DNA of 35,962 nucleotides. Source: Thiobacillus sp. UBA6918. Its GTDB lineage: Bacteria; Pseudomonadota; Gammaproteobacteria; Burkholderiales; Thiobacillaceae. Position 1 is the first letter of the stretch. Every line of letters begins with the position of its first letter. Shown here piece by piece: positions 8,461 through 14,959 of this stretch. Below the pieces are notes generated by a model. That model worked only from the letters and a program-made list of their open reading frames with translations, had not been told where the DNA came from and did no database searches. Location: NCBI GenBank assembly GCA_002450925.1, contig DKAU01000008.1, positions 1 to 35,962 on the forward strand, read 5' to 3'. The position numbers and the translations under genes were made by a program.

Positions 8461-8823
8461 ATGGCTACTACGCTTTATCAACGCCTGGGTGGAGCCGATG
8501 GCATAGCCCGCATTGTGGACGACGCCATTGCCGCGCATCTGGCAAACCCTGTGATCAAGGTTCGATTTGAGAACACCGAGGACATGGAACACGCAAAAAA
8601 AATGGCGCGCGAATTCTTCTGCGCGGGTTCAGGCGGCCCGGAGCCCTATACGGGCAAGGATATGCTCACCGCACACAAGGGCATGAACATCAGTGAGCAG
8701 GAATACCTGGAAGTGATGGATGACACGGTTGCCGCCCTGAACAAGAACAATATTGATCAGGACACCATCAATGACGTGGTCGCCATTCTGTATTCGCTGA
8801 AGGGCAACATCATTCGCGTGTAA
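8461..8823 (+). CDS. group 1 truncated haemoglobin
   Basis: This 120-residue cytosolic globin starts TLYQRLGGADGIARIVDD, which is typical of group 1 truncated haemoglobins. The proximal haem ligand is His72 in LTAHKGMNI, and the C-terminal YSLKGNIIRV matches the H helix. The usual B9-B10 Phe-Tyr pair is replaced by Ala22-Ile23 and is followed by His26, so the distal pocket should be unlike the NO-dioxygenating trHbN of Mycobacterium. The start follows GGAAGGAG. Family members bind O2, NO or sulfide; which one applies here is unknown. It lies downstream of the MddA-like gene. Confidence 0.88.
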   Translation: MATTLYQRLGGADGIARIVDDAIAAHLANPVIKVRFENTEDMEHAKKMAREFFCAGSGGPEPYTGKDMLTAHKGMNISEQEYLEVMDDTVAALNKNNIDQDTINDVVAILYSLKGNIIRV

Positions 8824-8901
8824 GCGATTTTTAACTGGCGATTATCCCTGGTCGTACACGCCGTTGTGCAAGGCGCGAACCAGGTTGGCTGGTGTTGCAA
8901 A

Positions 8902-9147
8902 TTAAAACGGGGCAGGACGGCCGCGGCCTTCGATGTAACGAAAGGTGATGCGCCCCTTGCTCAGGTCGTAAGGGGAGATTTCCAGCGTGACCTTGTCGCC
9001 CGCCAGGATGCGAATATGGTTCTTGCGCATTTTGCCTGCGCTGTAAGCCACGAGCGTGTGGCCGTTCTCAAGGGTGACGCGATAGCGTGAATCGGGCAGT
9101 ACTTCGGCGACGACGCCGTTCATTTCCAGAAGTTCTTCCTTGGCCAT
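8902..9147 (-). CDS. infA: translation initiation factor IF-1
   Basis: This is an 81-residue OB-fold protein beginning MAKEELLEMNGVVAEVLPDSRYRVTLENG, with the RKNHIRILAGDKVTLEISPYDLSKGRITFRY core of IF-1. IF-1 binds the ribosomal A site of the 30S subunit during initiation. At 81 residues with a GRGRPAPF tail it is slightly longer than the 72-residue E. coli form, like the second infA copies of many betaproteobacteria. It is outside a ribosomal-protein operon, which suggests a separate main copy elsewhere. ATGGAGGGA precedes the start. The gene lies 137 nt downstream of the csp gene on the same strand, with a terminator-like hairpin 31 nt before its start. Confidence 0.95.
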   Translation of the reverse strand: MAKEELLEMNGVVAEVLPDSRYRVTLENGHTLVAYSAGKMRKNHIRILAGDKVTLEISPYDLSKGRITFRYIEGRGRPAPF

Positions 9148-9178
9148 ACGTATCCCTCCATTAAAAACAACAAAAGCA

Positions 9179-9205
9179 AAAAGCCCGGCTAGGCGCCGGG
9201 CTTTT
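9179..9205 (-). terminator. terminator-like hairpin between csp and infA, within the infA leader
   Basis: AAGCCCGGC pairs perfectly with GCCGGGCTT around a 5-nt loop, extended by A-T pairs and followed on the minus strand by TTTGCTTTTGTTGTTTTT. It has all the traits of an intrinsic terminator for csp. The infA start is only 31 nt beyond it, which leaves no room for a full promoter, so infA transcripts from upstream must pass through it. Confidence 0.8.
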
Positions 9206-9284
9206 CCGGGGTAATGCTGTGGCGGGCTTGCACCCTGAACAGCATCCCGAATGTAACGGCAGGCAACCTGTACCTGCCTGACTG

Positions 9285-9491
9285 TTAGTCAGCGTCGCGA
9301 ATGTTCGATGCCTGCTGACCCTTGGGGCCAGTAGTGATGTCGAAGCTTACGCGCTGACCTTCTTTAAGGGTTTTGAAACCCTGGGTCTGGATTGCGGAAA
9401 AGTGCGCAAAGAGATCATCGCCGCCGTTTTCGGGGGTGATGAAGCCAAAGCCCTTGGTGTCGTTAAACCACTTTACAGTTCCTGTTGCCAT
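9285..9491 (-). CDS. CspA-family cold-shock protein
   Basis: The 68-residue protein is a complete cold-shock domain, GTVKWFNDTKGFGFITPENGGDDLFAHFSAI, with the RNP1 (KGFGFI) and RNP2 (DLFAHF) single-strand-binding motifs. Such proteins bind RNA or ssDNA, melt secondary structure, and in E. coli CspC/CspE act as transcription antiterminators. The start follows AGGATA. A GC hairpin with a U-rich run lies 31 nt upstream of the start inside the leader, and infA lies downstream on the same strand. Confidence 0.95.
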   Translation of the reverse strand: MATGTVKWFNDTKGFGFITPENGGDDLFAHFSAIQTQGFKTLKEGQRVSFDITTGPKGQQASNIRDAD

Positions 9492-9521
9492 GTCTTGAGT
9501 ATCCTAAAAAATTAAAAATCC

Positions 9522-9536
9522 CGGGGAACCTCCCCG
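9522..9536 (-). promoter_or_regulatory. terminator-like hairpin in the csp 5' leader
   Basis: On the minus strand CGGGGA pairs with TCCCCG across a 3-nt loop and is followed by GGATTTTTAATTTTTT, a U-rich tract, then the AGGATA ribosome site. The distance of 31 nt to the csp start leaves no space for a promoter in between. The hairpin therefore lies within the csp mRNA leader. It could also be the late terminator of the membrane-protein gene at 9693-10049. Confidence 0.6.
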
Positions 9537-9692
9537 TTTTTGGACGATGCTCAAGACAGCTGGATGAAGAAGGAGAACACTGCGGAAAGCAGGGATTGAA
9601 CCAGACAACAACAGAACTACTTGAAAATCGTTGCGCGGACTATGCACGCTTTCCAGCGAATAAGCAAGCAATATTTTGCCGGCGCCAGAGCG
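9537..9692. other. csp upstream region
   Basis: This 156-nt stretch lies between the csp leader hairpin and the next minus-strand gene and should hold the csp promoter. No strong -35/-10 pair stands out by eye. Low-quality reading frames on the plus strand here are not supported. Confidence 0.35.
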
Positions 9693-10049
9693 TCATGCGC
9701 GGGCATAGCCCAACAGCAACAGCAGCAGTGCAAAAAGGCCCATGGATGCGTGCAGGCCGACACCAAGCATAGAGGGGGGAGAATGGTGTTCTTGATTGCT
9801 CATCCGAGCTGCCAAAAGGGCCAATCCGCCGAACAGCGCCAGAACAAACAGCAGCGCTGCATTGTTGTACAGGAAATTAACGGGGCCTTTGAAAACCTGA
9901 ACGCCAAACAGGATCAGGCCCAGCAGCGCGACTACGCCATGCACAGCGGCCAGAACACGGGAGCCTCGTCGACGGCGAACGCCCAGAACCACAAGGTACA
10001 GTCCAAGTGATACGGCCAGACAAAACAGAACGATTGCAGCAAGAATCAT
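9693..10049 (-). CDS. small four-helix membrane protein, unknown
   Basis: This 118-residue protein has four hydrophobic segments: residues 1-20, 33-50, 61-80 and 97-116. Between the first two is a strongly basic RRRRGSR patch, which by the positive-inside rule is cytosolic. The loop before the last helix is His-containing (SNQEHHSPPSMLGVGLH). The start at 10049 follows AGGAAA and begins the first helix; a longer frame from 10106 would add an uncharacteristic leader. I do not recognise a family. The neighbouring eRF1-like gene is divergent. Confidence 0.65.
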   Translation of the reverse strand: MILAAIVLFCLAVSLGLYLVVLGVRRRRGSRVLAAVHGVVALLGLILFGVQVFKGPVNFLYNNAALLFVLALFGGLALLAARMSNQEHHSPPSMLGVGLHASMGLFALLLLLLGYARA

Positions 10050-10174
10050 GCATTTTCCTGAAGAGAATTGAAGGGCCCGGCAGGCACCATTTAAGGCAAG
10101 CATCAAAACACGTTTCGCAGGCGGGCGCTATAAAAAGTAAAATACGTCTTTCTTACATTTTCTCAAGGAATGCC

Positions 10175-10576
10175 ATGTCTCATTATCATGCCATTGTATG
10201 GATCGACCATACCGAGGCCCATGTCATGCACATCAGCCCGGACGACGTGGAGTCTTCCGTGGTACGTCCTGCCAACCCGCACCGCAAATTGCACCACAAG
10301 CGCGGCATGGACAAAGGTGGCGCAGTGGGCAGCGGCCGTACTCCCGAAGACCAGGAGTTTTATCATGAGGTGGTGGAAGCACTTAAAGGCGCGCAGGAGA
10401 TCCTGATCGTCGGACCGGCCAATGCCAAGCTCAATCTGGTCAAGCACATCCACAGCCACGACCAGCAGATGACTGACAAGGTAATTGGCGTTGAATCCAT
10501 CGACCATCCTTCTGATGCGCAGCTGGTTGCCTATGCGCGCAAATATTTCAAGGCTGCTGATCGCATGCTCCCTTGA
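10175..10576 (+). CDS. eRF1-domain-3-like 'translational machinery' protein
   Basis: This 133-residue protein opens MSHYHAIVWIDHTEAHVMHIS, has a His/Lys-rich linker (HRKLHHKRG), and then EVVEALKGAQEILIVGPANAKLNLVKHI and GVESIDHPSDAQLVAYARKYF. That layout is the one named 'translational machinery protein' in betaproteobacteria. It resembles the third domain of eukaryotic release factor 1 and the Pelota/L7Ae-like fold. No function is established. The start follows AAGGAATGCC and removes an unlikely upstream extension. The gene converges on the first winged-helix gene through a 19-bp hairpin. Confidence 0.75.
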   Translation: MSHYHAIVWIDHTEAHVMHISPDDVESSVVRPANPHRKLHHKRGMDKGGAVGSGRTPEDQEFYHEVVEALKGAQEILIVGPANAKLNLVKHIHSHDQQMTDKVIGVESIDHPSDAQLVAYARKYFKAADRMLP

Positions 10577-10623
10577 TGAGAGTGCGAGACTGGAACGCAG
10601 CAAACTGCGAACCAGTCGAACAA

Positions 10624-10663
10624 CAAAAGAAAAGGGGCAGATTGATCTGCCCCTTTTCTTTTG
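10624..10663. terminator. two-way terminator with a 19-bp perfect stem
   Basis: The stem CAAAAGAAAAGGGGCAGAT pairs without mismatch with its complement, across only TG. A-runs and T-runs flank the GC core on both sides, so it should end both the plus-strand gene (10576) and the minus-strand winged-helix gene (10691). Confidence 0.9.
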
Positions 10664-10690
10664 CCGTATGGTCAACTCATGGCGAGCTGA

Positions 10691-10954
10691 TCAGTTCTTT
10701 GTTTTTGCTGTCTGCCTTCTGGTCGTGGACCACGTTGGCGCATAGCCGGCAATGCGGCATAGAGAGCTTTTGATGGCTTTCCCGTTGTCGTAGCGCGTTA
10801 CGCTGCAATGGGATATTTCGCCCGTCTCAGACAAGCTGGACAATGAAGCGCGAACGGTTGAAAGCGGGATGCCGGTTTCTTCCGAGATTTCCCGGTCGAG
10901 CAGCTGTCCGTGTTTTTTCAGGCAGTTGATGATGGTTCTGGTATTGGCTTGCAA
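10691..10954 (-). CDS. small winged-helix DNA-binding protein, paralogue 1 (TTG start)
   Basis: The 87-residue protein has a winged-helix core: IINCLKKHGQLLDREISEETG, then a recognition helix IPLSTVRASLSSLSETG, and a wing ISHCSVTRYDNGKAIKSSLCRIAGY. It is a clear paralogue of the gene at 15380-15673. Three Cys (11, 50, 66) are conserved between the two, which could allow metal or redox sensing. The start is placed at TTG 10954 because it aligns with the ATG of the paralogue and follows AGGGGGA. The frame is open further upstream, but that part is leader sequence (hairpins). The target is unknown; autoregulation through the leader repeats is an inference. Confidence 0.75.
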   Translation of the reverse strand: MQANTRTIINCLKKHGQLLDREISEETGIPLSTVRASLSSLSETGEISHCSVTRYDNGKAIKSSLCRIAGYAPTWSTTRRQTAKTKN

Positions 10955-10997
10955 ATCAATTCCCCCTGGAGTGAATGTGAAAGAAAAGTCCAAACCG

Positions 10998-11016
10998 GCG
11001 ATGGGTCGCATCGCCC
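10998..11016 (-). repeat. inverted repeat in winged-helix leader 1
   Basis: GGCGATG and CATCGCC form a 7-bp inverted repeat with a 5-nt spacer, 43 nt before the TTG start. A palindrome takes the same position in the paralogous leader (15721-15740). It could be a second RNA hairpin or an operator. Confidence 0.55.
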
Positions 11017-11038
11017 ATATGAAGGCCCAAAAACAAAA

Positions 11039-11062
11039 AAGCCACCTACTGTGAGGTGGCTT
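11039..11062 (-). promoter_or_regulatory. terminator-like hairpin at the 5' end of winged-helix transcript 1
   Basis: AAGCCACCT pairs perfectly with AGGTGGCTT (6-nt loop) and is followed on the minus strand by TTTTTGTTTT. It begins about 12 nt after a perfect TATAAT box (11075-11080) and lies 85 nt before the TTG start. It is a candidate attenuator. The rhodanese gene upstream has its own terminator, so this hairpin is not needed to end that transcript. Confidence 0.65.
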
Positions 11063-11074
11063 GATACGAGTGCC

Positions 11075-11102
11075 ATTATACACCATGTCGGTGGGGTTCC
11101 AG
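11075..11102 (-). promoter_or_regulatory. sigma-70 promoter of winged-helix gene 1
   Basis: On the minus strand a perfect -10 box TATAAT occupies 11080-11075. A weak -35 (CTGGAA) lies 16 nt upstream. The predicted transcription start is near 11068, so the leader is about 114 nt and opens with the hairpin at 11039-11062. Confidence 0.55.
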
Positions 11103-11165
11103 TTTTGCGCAAGCTCCATGGATGCCATGCAGAAAACTTCGCGGCGAACAAAACTGGCAGCAAAT

Positions 11166-11195
11166 AAAAAAGGCGCAGCACGCTGCGCCTTTTTT
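11166..11195. terminator. terminator after the rhodanese gene
   Basis: AAAAAAGGCGCAGC and GCTGCGCCTTTTTT form a near-perfect hairpin with A and T tails on both sides. It lies 18 nt beyond the stop of the minus-strand rhodanese gene. Confidence 0.9.
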
Positions 11196-11212
11196 GGATT
11201 TGGCGGAATCTT

Positions 11213-11797
11213 TTATTCAGACCAAAGCAGTTTGTTCTTGTCGAGTTCGTAGGCCCACGGCAGGCCGACGTTCTTCCAGCCATTGACCATGCGCTTGCCC
11301 TTGTTGGGACCGTCCTTGGCCAGGTCGCCTTCAAATCCGTCCACCACCGACCACACGTTGGTATAACCCTGCTTGGCAAGGAAGTCCGCGCCCAGCGCAC
11401 TGCGGTCGCCGGAACGGCAGATGAACACGACCGGGTCACCTTTTTCAGTACCCTTGTCCAATGCCCAGTTTTCGAAATTGGACCAGAAATCGGGGTTGGG
11501 AAAACGCACGTAGGTTTTCTTTTTCTCGTCCCACTTCTTGTAATTCATGATGCCGAATGGCGCGTTGCCGTCGATGCCCTGCGGCACGCCGACGAACAAC
11601 AGTTCTTCCGGTGTGCGCAAATCCAGAAACAGGGTCTTTGGATTTTTCTTGATGAACTCCGGCACGTCCTTGGCTTCCAGATACAGTCCAAGCTTGGTTC
11701 GCTTGATTTCAGGCAGGCTGGCAGAGTCGATGGCTAGCGCCGTGAAAGATGAGGCAAGCAAGGAAATCAGCAGGGCAATGCGCAGAGTGTTTTTCAT
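11213..11797 (-). CDS. periplasmic rhodanese-like protein
   Basis: This 194-residue protein has a signal peptide (residues 1-22, cleavage near ALA-ID). A single rhodanese domain follows: KTLFLDLRTPEEL is the CH2A-like motif, and the active loop is CRSGDR with Cys127, then YTNVWSVVDGFEGD. The loop carries the catalytic Cys and two Arg, so persulfide chemistry is possible, such as sulfur transfer from thiosulfate or polysulfide in the periplasm. The substrate is not determined. An insertion at residues 85-115 (KKWDEKKKTY, NPDFWSNFENWA) is seen in c-type-cytochrome-linked exported rhodaneses. The start at 11797 follows GGGAGACC. Confidence 0.85.
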   Translation of the reverse strand: MKNTLRIALLISLLASSFTALAIDSASLPEIKRTKLGLYLEAKDVPEFIKKNPKTLFLDLRTPEELLFVGVPQGIDGNAPFGIMNYKKWDEKKKTYVRFPNPDFWSNFENWALDKGTEKGDPVVFICRSGDRSALGADFLAKQGYTNVWSVVDGFEGDLAKDGPNKGKRMVNGWKNVGLPWAYELDKNKLLWSE

Positions 11798-11956
11798 TTT
11801 GGTCTCCCGGGAAATATGCGTTTGTTCAATTTGGTAACCGGACGTGTCCCGCATGAATTTTCTAGGCATGGCAATGCCGACATGTGCCGCTGGTTCGTAT
11901 GATAGCTGGCGCGGTTATGTCCTACAATCCGGCTAACCGCCGAGATATTTTTCCAA

Positions 11957-12334
11957 ATGAAAACACTGTTCGCCCTGGTCGAAAGCCCGTTCTTCCCGCA
12001 GTTCCCCGATCTGTATCAGGAACTGGACATCGATATGCAGCGCTTTGACTCTGCCCGCAACCTGCACCGAGCCCTGCAAAAACAGGCACCGGATTTTTTC
12101 GTGGGGGAATTCATCTACGGTTGGGGAAACGACTACGCGGGCAATACTGTCTCGAACCTGGATGTGACCCTGCGCACCCTGCAATCCAAGGCGCCCAAGG
12201 CTAAGGTGATCGTGTTCATGCAACCCAGCGAGGCGCCGCACATCGGCAAACTGACGGAAATATTCCCCGTCCACGCAGTGTTGAAATATCCGGTTACGGA
12301 AGACGAAATGCGGACTGCGCTGGGAACTCCGTAG
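11957..12334 (+). CDS. uncharacterised 125-residue protein, receiver-like fold
   Basis: This cytosolic protein has alternating beta and alpha segments: MKTLFALVESPFF, LHRALQKQAPDFFVGEFIYG, LDVTLRTLQSKAPKAKVIVFMQP, FPVHAVLKYPVTEDEMRTAL. The last part (VLKYPVTEDEM) resembles the 'K-P' switch segment of response-regulator receivers, and APDFFVGEF sits where the Asp strand would be, but the phosphoacceptor Asp is not clear. I would call it a degenerate receiver-like domain. No HTH is present. It converges on the CoA-binding gene 8 nt downstream. Confidence 0.6.
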   Translation: MKTLFALVESPFFPQFPDLYQELDIDMQRFDSARNLHRALQKQAPDFFVGEFIYGWGNDYAGNTVSNLDVTLRTLQSKAPKAKVIVFMQPSEAPHIGKLTEIFPVHAVLKYPVTEDEMRTALGTP

Positions 12335-12342
12335 CGCGATTG

Positions 12343-12717
12343 CTAGAACTGCCCCGTGCGCAGCATAACCAGGGTACATGCATGCTCGAATGGAATGGAA
12401 GCCGCACTCAGGCGCTCTTCAAGTTCAGGGTTCTCTGTCCCCGGGTTGAATATGACACGGCCCGGCTGAAGACGGATGATGGATTCGAGCATGGTATTGG
12501 AGCGCTCGGCGCCAACGTACATTGTGAGCGTATCGACTGCGCCGCTGATTTCATCCAGGCTGTGCGCAACCTTGATGCCTTCAGCTTCCTCGAGGCGCGG
12601 GTTGACGGGAATGACCGCATGTCCGTTTTCCCTCAATAGCCTTATCGCCTGATTGGAGTAACGATCCGGCTTGTGGCTTGCGCCAAGGACGACGACGCGT
12701 TGTGTTGTCTGGCTCAT
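12343..12717 (-). CDS. CoA-binding (YccU-like) protein
   Basis: The 124-residue protein is a single CoA-binding Rossmann domain: VVVLGASHKPDRYSNQAIRLLRENGHAVIPVNPR, followed by DTLTMYVGAERSNTMLESIIRLQPGRVIFNPGTENPELEE and CTLVMLRTGQF. This matches the stand-alone YccU family related to the CoA-ligase N-terminal domain of succinyl-CoA synthetase. The physiological role is unknown. The start at 12717 has only a weak upstream purine stretch. The gene is divergent from the MBL hydrolase, with a 116-nt gap holding both promoters. Confidence 0.88.
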   Translation of the reverse strand: MSQTTQRVVVLGASHKPDRYSNQAIRLLRENGHAVIPVNPRLEEAEGIKVAHSLDEISGAVDTLTMYVGAERSNTMLESIIRLQPGRVIFNPGTENPELEERLSAASIPFEHACTLVMLRTGQF

Positions 12718-12833
12718 GTTGATGGCTGTTTACTCGAACAAACAGAATTGTACGAAGAATTAAAAGAACTGACTCGTATAGGCTTGAACTTGTGGCAAAA
12801 TTTTCCGGTTCATGGCCTACAAGGAGGAGAAGC

Positions 12834-13763
12834 ATGAGGCACTATCTGGGTTTATTTGCCGCACTGCTGATGTTTGCTGGTGCTGCGTCTGCCGGTGATT
12901 TCCCGCCCGTCAAGGTTCAGAAGATCAACGACCGCGTCTATGCAATGCTGGGGCCGCACGATCCGCCAAACAAGGAAAACGGCGGCTACATGAACAACAA
13001 TCTGGTCATTATCGGCAACAAGGGCGTAATTCTTGTCGACGCTGGTTCGCACAAGGATGTGGCCGAGCACATCGACAAGGCTATCAAAACCGTCACTACA
13101 AAACCGATCACCCACGTGCTGATCACCCACCATCACGCCGACCACAACCTTGGTCTTTCGTATTTCGAGGGCGCGCAGGTGATCGCTACCGAATATTGCG
13201 CAAAGCAGATCGAGGACAACGGCCGCGGTTCGGTAAAGTGGATGGAACGCAACACCGGCAGGAACCTGCGCAACACGGACCCTGTCGTGCCGCAGACCAG
13301 GATTGCCATGCTTTCCCGCCAGGCAATGGAAATCGACGGAATCAAGCTGGAGTTGATTTCAACTGGTACCGCACATACCGACGGTGACATGATGGTATGG
13401 CTGCCGGATGACGGCGTGCTTGCCTCGGGCGACATCCTAGTACACGACATCAACCCGCAGTTCCGCGAGGGCAATCTCAAGAAGTGGATCGCCGTGGTGG
13501 ATGACCAAATCCTCAAACTGCCCCTGAAAACCGTGATGCCCGGCCATGGCGACTTGATGCAGCGCCAGGACGTGGTCGACTTCCGCAACCTGATCGCGGG
13601 CTTCTACAAAACAGTGGAAGACATCTACAAATCTGGCGGCGCTGAGTCCGATGTGCGCAAGAAGCTAGACATGGCGAAGTGGCAGAGCATGGCCCGCTTT
13701 GATGACATGATGGGCGGCAATATCAGCAAGGTATGGCTGGAAGTGGAAGAAGCGAATTTCTGA
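12834..13763 (+). CDS. periplasmic metallo-beta-lactamase-fold hydrolase
   Basis: This 309-residue exported protein has a signal peptide (residues 1-20, ASA-GD). The zinc site is visible: HxHxDH at residues 99-104 (HHHADH), a later His in TGTAHTDGDMMVWLP, the Asp in ASGDILVHDIN, and the final His in VMPGHGDLM. The layout fits the SoxH / 'quinoprotein relay system zinc metallohydrolase' group. The substrate cannot be assigned. The start at 12834 follows AAGGAGGAG; the frame from 12792 would put 14 extra residues in front of the signal. It opens a plus-strand run with a CopD-like protein (41 nt), a DUF3465 protein and a 4-TM protein. Confidence 0.85.
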   Translation: MRHYLGLFAALLMFAGAASAGDFPPVKVQKINDRVYAMLGPHDPPNKENGGYMNNNLVIIGNKGVILVDAGSHKDVAEHIDKAIKTVTTKPITHVLITHHHADHNLGLSYFEGAQVIATEYCAKQIEDNGRGSVKWMERNTGRNLRNTDPVVPQTRIAMLSRQAMEIDGIKLELISTGTAHTDGDMMVWLPDDGVLASGDILVHDINPQFREGNLKKWIAVVDDQILKLPLKTVMPGHGDLMQRQDVVDFRNLIAGFYKTVEDIYKSGGAESDVRKKLDMAKWQSMARFDDMMGGNISKVWLEVEEANF

Positions 13764-13804
13764 CTTAAGAAAACCACAATCGAGATTCTTCAAAAGGAAC
13801 CATC

Positions 13805-14257
13805 ATGAACCTGTCCCTGTTTTTGCATGTGCTGAGCGTTGTCGTCTGGGTGGGCGGCATGTTCTTCGCCTACATGGCATTGCGCCCGGTTGCTGCAAGC
13901 GTGCTGGAGCCTCCGCAAAGACTGACCTTATGGGCCGGGGTGTTCGACAAATTCTTCGTCTGGGTTTGGACCGCAGTCATCCTGATTCTGGTTTCCGGTC
14001 TGTATATGCTCAACCTCATGGGCGGCATGTCAGCCCCGCACTACATGAAGACCATGCTGGTGCTGGGCGTTGTCATGATGCTGATCTTCGGCCACGTGTT
14101 CTTCGCGCCCTACAGAAAACTCAGGCGCGCAGTGGAAGCGCAGGACTGGAAAGTGGGCGGCACGGCACTGGGACAGATCCGCAGACTGGTAGGCATCAAC
14201 CTCATCATCGGTCTAGTGACAATCACTGTGGTGTTTGCAGGCCGTGCGCTGGGCTGA
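13805..14257 (+). CDS. CopD-family membrane protein
   Basis: The product is a 150-residue protein with four transmembrane helices: LFLHVLSVVVWVGGMFFAYMALRP, FFVWVWTAVILILVSGLYML, MLVLGVVMMLIFGHVFFAPY and LVGINLIIGLVTITVVFAGRAL. HVLSVVVWVGGMF and the His in IFGHVFF are typical of the CopD / DUF2269-like families, where paired His may bind haem or copper. It lies directly downstream of the MBL hydrolase with an AAAAGGAACC ribosome site. A role in copper or haem handling is an inference. Confidence 0.8.
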   Translation: MNLSLFLHVLSVVVWVGGMFFAYMALRPVAASVLEPPQRLTLWAGVFDKFFVWVWTAVILILVSGLYMLNLMGGMSAPHYMKTMLVLGVVMMLIFGHVFFAPYRKLRRAVEAQDWKVGGTALGQIRRLVGINLIIGLVTITVVFAGRALG

Positions 14258-14282
14258 TGCCTGATCAGGTTTTTGCGAAGCA

Positions 14283-14777
14283 ATGAAAAAACTGTTGCTG
14301 ATTATCGCCCTGTGCGTAACAGCCTACTTTGCACTGGGCGGCGGCAGCAGCCTGCCTGACCCCTGGCAGAAGGAAAAAGCGCCTGCAGTAACCAGGTCTG
14401 TTGAACAGCACGAGGTTTTTGCCGGTTCGATCCCCCGAGATCGCGACGACGCGATAATCGGCAAGGCTTTCGCGCAGCGCGAGAGCAGCCTCCAGGTGTT
14501 CGGGCGTGGCAGGGTTGAGAAAATCCTGCCTGACGACATTGATGGCAGCCGCCACCAGCGATTCATCCTGCGACTGGAATCCGGATTGACGCTGCTGGTG
14601 TCTCACAACATAGACCTGGCACCGCGCATTGAATCCCTGAACGAAGGCGACACGGTTGCCTTCCACGGCGAGTACGAATGGAACCCCAAGGGGGGCGTGA
14701 TCCACTGGACGCACCATGACCCGCAAGGCCGCCACCCTGCCGGCTGGTTAAAACACGGCGGGCAGATCTTCCAGTAA
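14283..14777 (+). CDS. exported DUF3465 (OB-fold-like) protein
   Basis: The 164-residue protein has a hydrophobic N-terminus (residues 4-22) that could be a signal peptide or anchor. The domain is DUF3465: VFGRGRVEKILPDDIDGSRHQRFILRLESGLTLLVSHNIDLAPRI, then GDTVAFHGEYEWNPKGGVIHWTHHDPQGRHPAGWLKHGG. Such proteins are small beta-barrel periplasmic proteins without a known function. It starts 25 nt after the CopD-like gene and probably belongs to the same transcript. The start codon follows GCGAAGCA. Confidence 0.8.
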   Translation: MKKLLLIIALCVTAYFALGGGSSLPDPWQKEKAPAVTRSVEQHEVFAGSIPRDRDDAIIGKAFAQRESSLQVFGRGRVEKILPDDIDGSRHQRFILRLESGLTLLVSHNIDLAPRIESLNEGDTVAFHGEYEWNPKGGVIHWTHHDPQGRHPAGWLKHGGQIFQ

Positions 14778-14959
14778 ACGATGTTCCCGGCGTAATATCA
14801 GCCGGTATCACAACAGCCATCCTTGAGCGGCCCATGACCCACTCGGCATGCACCGCCCGGATTATGCAAATGCTTGTTGATGTTTGATGTCGTTTTGCCG
14901 GCCTCAGCAATCAAGAATGTCAAATCCATGGCCGGATTCTTTAACCAAAGGAGAAAGAA

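Noticed and set aside
10955..11128. Longer N-terminus for the first winged-helix gene (ATG at 11128)
   Set aside because: That extension runs through the promoter, hairpin and inverted repeat; the aligned paralogue starts at the position of the TTG.
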